Shown here in pieces: positions 5,972 through 7,548 of a stretch of 7,548 nt of DNA. The position numbers and the translations under genes are program-made. Position 1 is the stretch's first letter; each line of letters opens with the position of its first letter. Under the pieces are notes generated by a model. That model ran no database searches. It was not told where the DNA came from and was given only the letters and a program-made list of their open reading frames with translations. Source of the stretch: Armatimonadota bacterium (lineage in GTDB: Bacteria > Sysuimicrobiota > Sysuimicrobiia > Sysuimicrobiales > Humicultoraceae); assembly GCA_016198805.1 (NCBI GenBank), contig JACQHU010000015.1, positions 1 through 7,548 on the forward strand. The letters are read 5' to 3'.

Positions 5972-7548
5972 ATGGCAGCACCGTCAGACCGACCCGGCGC
6001 GGAAGGCGCCCTTCAGACTCTCAAGAAAGCGGCAGGCCTGCCGCCCGAGAGTCTCACCTTGGAGCGGGCGTTCCTCTATGCGGATGCTCGCCGCGCCGTC
6101 CGCATGGAGCAATGGGCCGAGGCCCGCGAAGCCTACCTGCGGCTCGCTGAGCTCGAGCCGGATGAACCGTGGCTGTACTGGGACCTGGCAGCCGTCTACC
6201 GCGCCCAGGGCGCGCGAGAGGAGGCCGCACAGGCGTACCTGACCGCCGCCGACAAGCATCTGGCGCGCGGCGAGACCGACCAGGTGCTGCAGGCCTATCA
6301 GCACGCCGCGGCACTCTCGCCGGACGACCCCGACGTGCAGGCAAAACTCCAGGAGCCGTCGCCCTTCGCCCCGGCTCCTCAGCCTGGTGCCTCGCCGGCG
6401 CCGCCCGCTGCGCCCGCCGAGGCTCCGCCGGTCCCCGGTCTCGCGGCTTCACCGGCTGCGCCTATGGCCCCACGGCCCCCTGCGGAGGCCGAACCGGCCG
6501 ACTCACGGACCGCCAACGGCGGTGCCGCGGCGACCCGCGCAGCCAGGGCACGGCTGGGCGGGAAGAGTGAGACGCTGGGGCAGATCCTGCAGCAGTTCGG
6601 CCTGATCACCCAGCAGCAGTTGGCCGAAGCGCTGGAGATCCAGGCCCGGACCGGCGAGCGCATCGGACAGATTCTCCGCGACATCGGCGCGGTGACCGAC
6701 ATCGACCTGGCCCGGGGAATGGCCCACCAGTGGGGCTATCCCTACCTCTCCCTGGGCGAGACGCGCATCGACCCTGAGACCGCCCGGCTCATTCCCCATG
6801 CGCTGGCCGTGCGTCACAAGTGCCTGGCGGTGGAGCGCCGTGGCGGCCGTGTGCTGGTCGCGATCGCCGATCCTCTCAACGTGATCGCGGTCGACGATAT
6901 CCGGCTGATCACCGGCATGGAGGTCGACCTGGCCGTCGCGACAGAGGACGAGATCGCCGCGGCGCAGGCCCGGTCCTACCAGCTCACCGATAACGTCCTC
7001 GAGCGAGTGATGCGCGAGGCGGTTCCCGACTTTGGCGTCGAGACGGCCGAAGAGGACCCGTCGGTTGAGCAGCTCCGGGCGCTGGTCGAAGAGGCGCCGG
7101 TCGTCAAGCTCGTCAACTTCGTCGTCGACGAGGCGGTGAAACAGGGCGCCAGCGACATCCACGTCGAGCCCCAGCGGACCGGGCTCTGGGTCCGCTTCAG
7201 GGTGGACGGCGTGCTGCGGGACGTCATGAACCCGCCGAAACATCTCAAGGCGGCGCTGGTGTCGCGGGTCAAGATCATGGCGGAGATGGACATCGCCGAG
7301 CGACGGCGGCCGCAGGACGGCCGCATCCACCTGGTCGCCGACGGACGCAACATCGACCTGCGCGTCTCCACCCTGCCGACGATGTTCGGCGAGAAGGTCG
7401 TCATGCGCATCCTCGATCAGTCGCAGACCATGATCGGGTTGGGCCGCCTGGGCTTCCACAGCGACACGCTCCGCCTGTGGGAGAACGCGGTGTCGAAACC
7501 TCACGGGATGGTGCTGGTCACCGGCCCCACCGGCAGCGGCAAGACCAC
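5972..7548 (+). CDS. Second PilB/GspE/MshE-family ATPase with N-terminal TPR region (3' end cut off by window)
   Basis: The frame is open for 525 codons to the window edge and stops inside Walker A (GPTGSGKT, 518-525), so the catalytic half is missing here. Domain order is about three TPR-like helical repeats (33-66, 67-100, 101-126), a Pro/Ala-rich linker (about 127-197), an MshEN-like N-terminal domain (201-335) and the N2/core start with GASDIHVEP (392-400). The core is close to the PilB encoded across the intergenic region, for example in IAERR.PQDGRI and the DLRVST.PT.FGEKVVMRIL stretch. MshEN motif 1 begins TLG rather than RLG and motif 2 RIG, so c-di-GMP binding may be weakened. Start choice: ATG 5972 is the first in-frame ATG, but GGAGG (5951-5955) lies 16 nt away, longer than usual. 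It could be an alternative extension motor or belong to a type II-like machine. Family membership is sure, the specific role is not. Confidence 0.9.
   Translation, partial: MAAPSDRPGAEGALQTLKKAAGLPPESLTLERAFLYADARRAVRMEQWAEAREAYLRLAELEPDEPWLYWDLAAVYRAQGAREEAAQAYLTAADKHLARGETDQVLQAYQHAAALSPDDPDVQAKLQEPSPFAPAPQPGASPAPPAAPAEAPPVPGLAASPAAPMAPRPPAEAEPADSRTANGGAAATRAARARLGGKSETLGQILQQFGLITQQQLAEALEIQARTGERIGQILRDIGAVTDIDLARGMAHQWGYPYLSLGETRIDPETARLIPHALAVRHKCLAVERRGGRVLVAIADPLNVIAVDDIRLITGMEVDLAVATEDEIAAAQARSYQLTDNVLERVMREAVPDFGVETAEEDPSVEQLRALVEEAPVVKLVNFVVDEAVKQGASDIHVEPQRTGLWVRFRVDGVLRDVMNPPKHLKAALVSRVKIMAEMDIAERRRPQDGRIHLVADGRNIDLRVSTLPTMFGEKVVMRILDQSQTMIGLGRLGFHSDTLRLWENAVSKPHGMVLVTGPTGSGKT

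Noticed and set aside
6503..7504. Minus-strand open frame of 333 codons opposite the TPR-PilB-like gene
   Set aside because: It is antisense to an intact PilB-family reading frame and its composition is that of a shadow.

Overview
The window is a GC-rich bacterial chromosomal segment holding part of a type IV pilus (T4P) assembly locus. All recognisable genes belong to one gene-dense locus, with junctions of a few bases or overlaps. High GC, GTG start use, strong purine-rich ribosome binding sites and a PilB carrying an MshEN-type c-di-GMP motif fit a deep-branching, possibly thermophilic, environmental bacterium. I cannot name the phylum from this sequence. No mobile element, tRNA, rRNA or CRISPR array is visible.

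Layout. A six-gene minus-strand run starts near 5654 and reads leftward: a DnaB-like RecA-fold ATPase (5654-4080), a short MerR-type DNA-binding protein (4083-3802), an 80-residue uncharacterised protein (3805-3563), the pilus extension ATPase PilB (3576-1867), the retraction ATPase PilT (1849-662) and the inner-membrane platform protein PilC (655 to beyond the left edge). The first two junctions are ATGA stop/start overlaps, the third overlaps by 14 bases, and the last two gaps are 17 and 6 bases. This strongly suggests one operon with translational coupling.

A 317-base divergent intergenic region (5655-5971) separates this operon from a second PilB/GspE-family ATPase on the plus strand (5972 to beyond the right edge). 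That protein has an unusual N-terminal TPR region and a Pro/Ala-rich linker in front of a standard N-terminal and ATPase core. The intergenic region carries a 16-bp near-palindrome, a spaced 8-bp inverted repeat, a weak candidate promoter, and a 9-bp hairpin abutting the ribosome binding site of the first operon gene.

How the parts may work together. PilB, PilT and PilC form the cytoplasmic motor and platform that polymerise and depolymerise pilin. The second PilB-like ATPase may be an alternative extension motor or serve a related pilus, secretion or DNA-uptake machine. The MerR-type protein is a natural candidate regulator of the divergent region. The DnaB-like ATPase is the least expected member. 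It keeps the RecA-fold landmarks of DnaB but has a divergent N-terminal part and lacks the usual Gln of motif H3. Its coupling to pilus genes, with the MerR-type and 80-residue proteins, is the best candidate here for an undescribed module.
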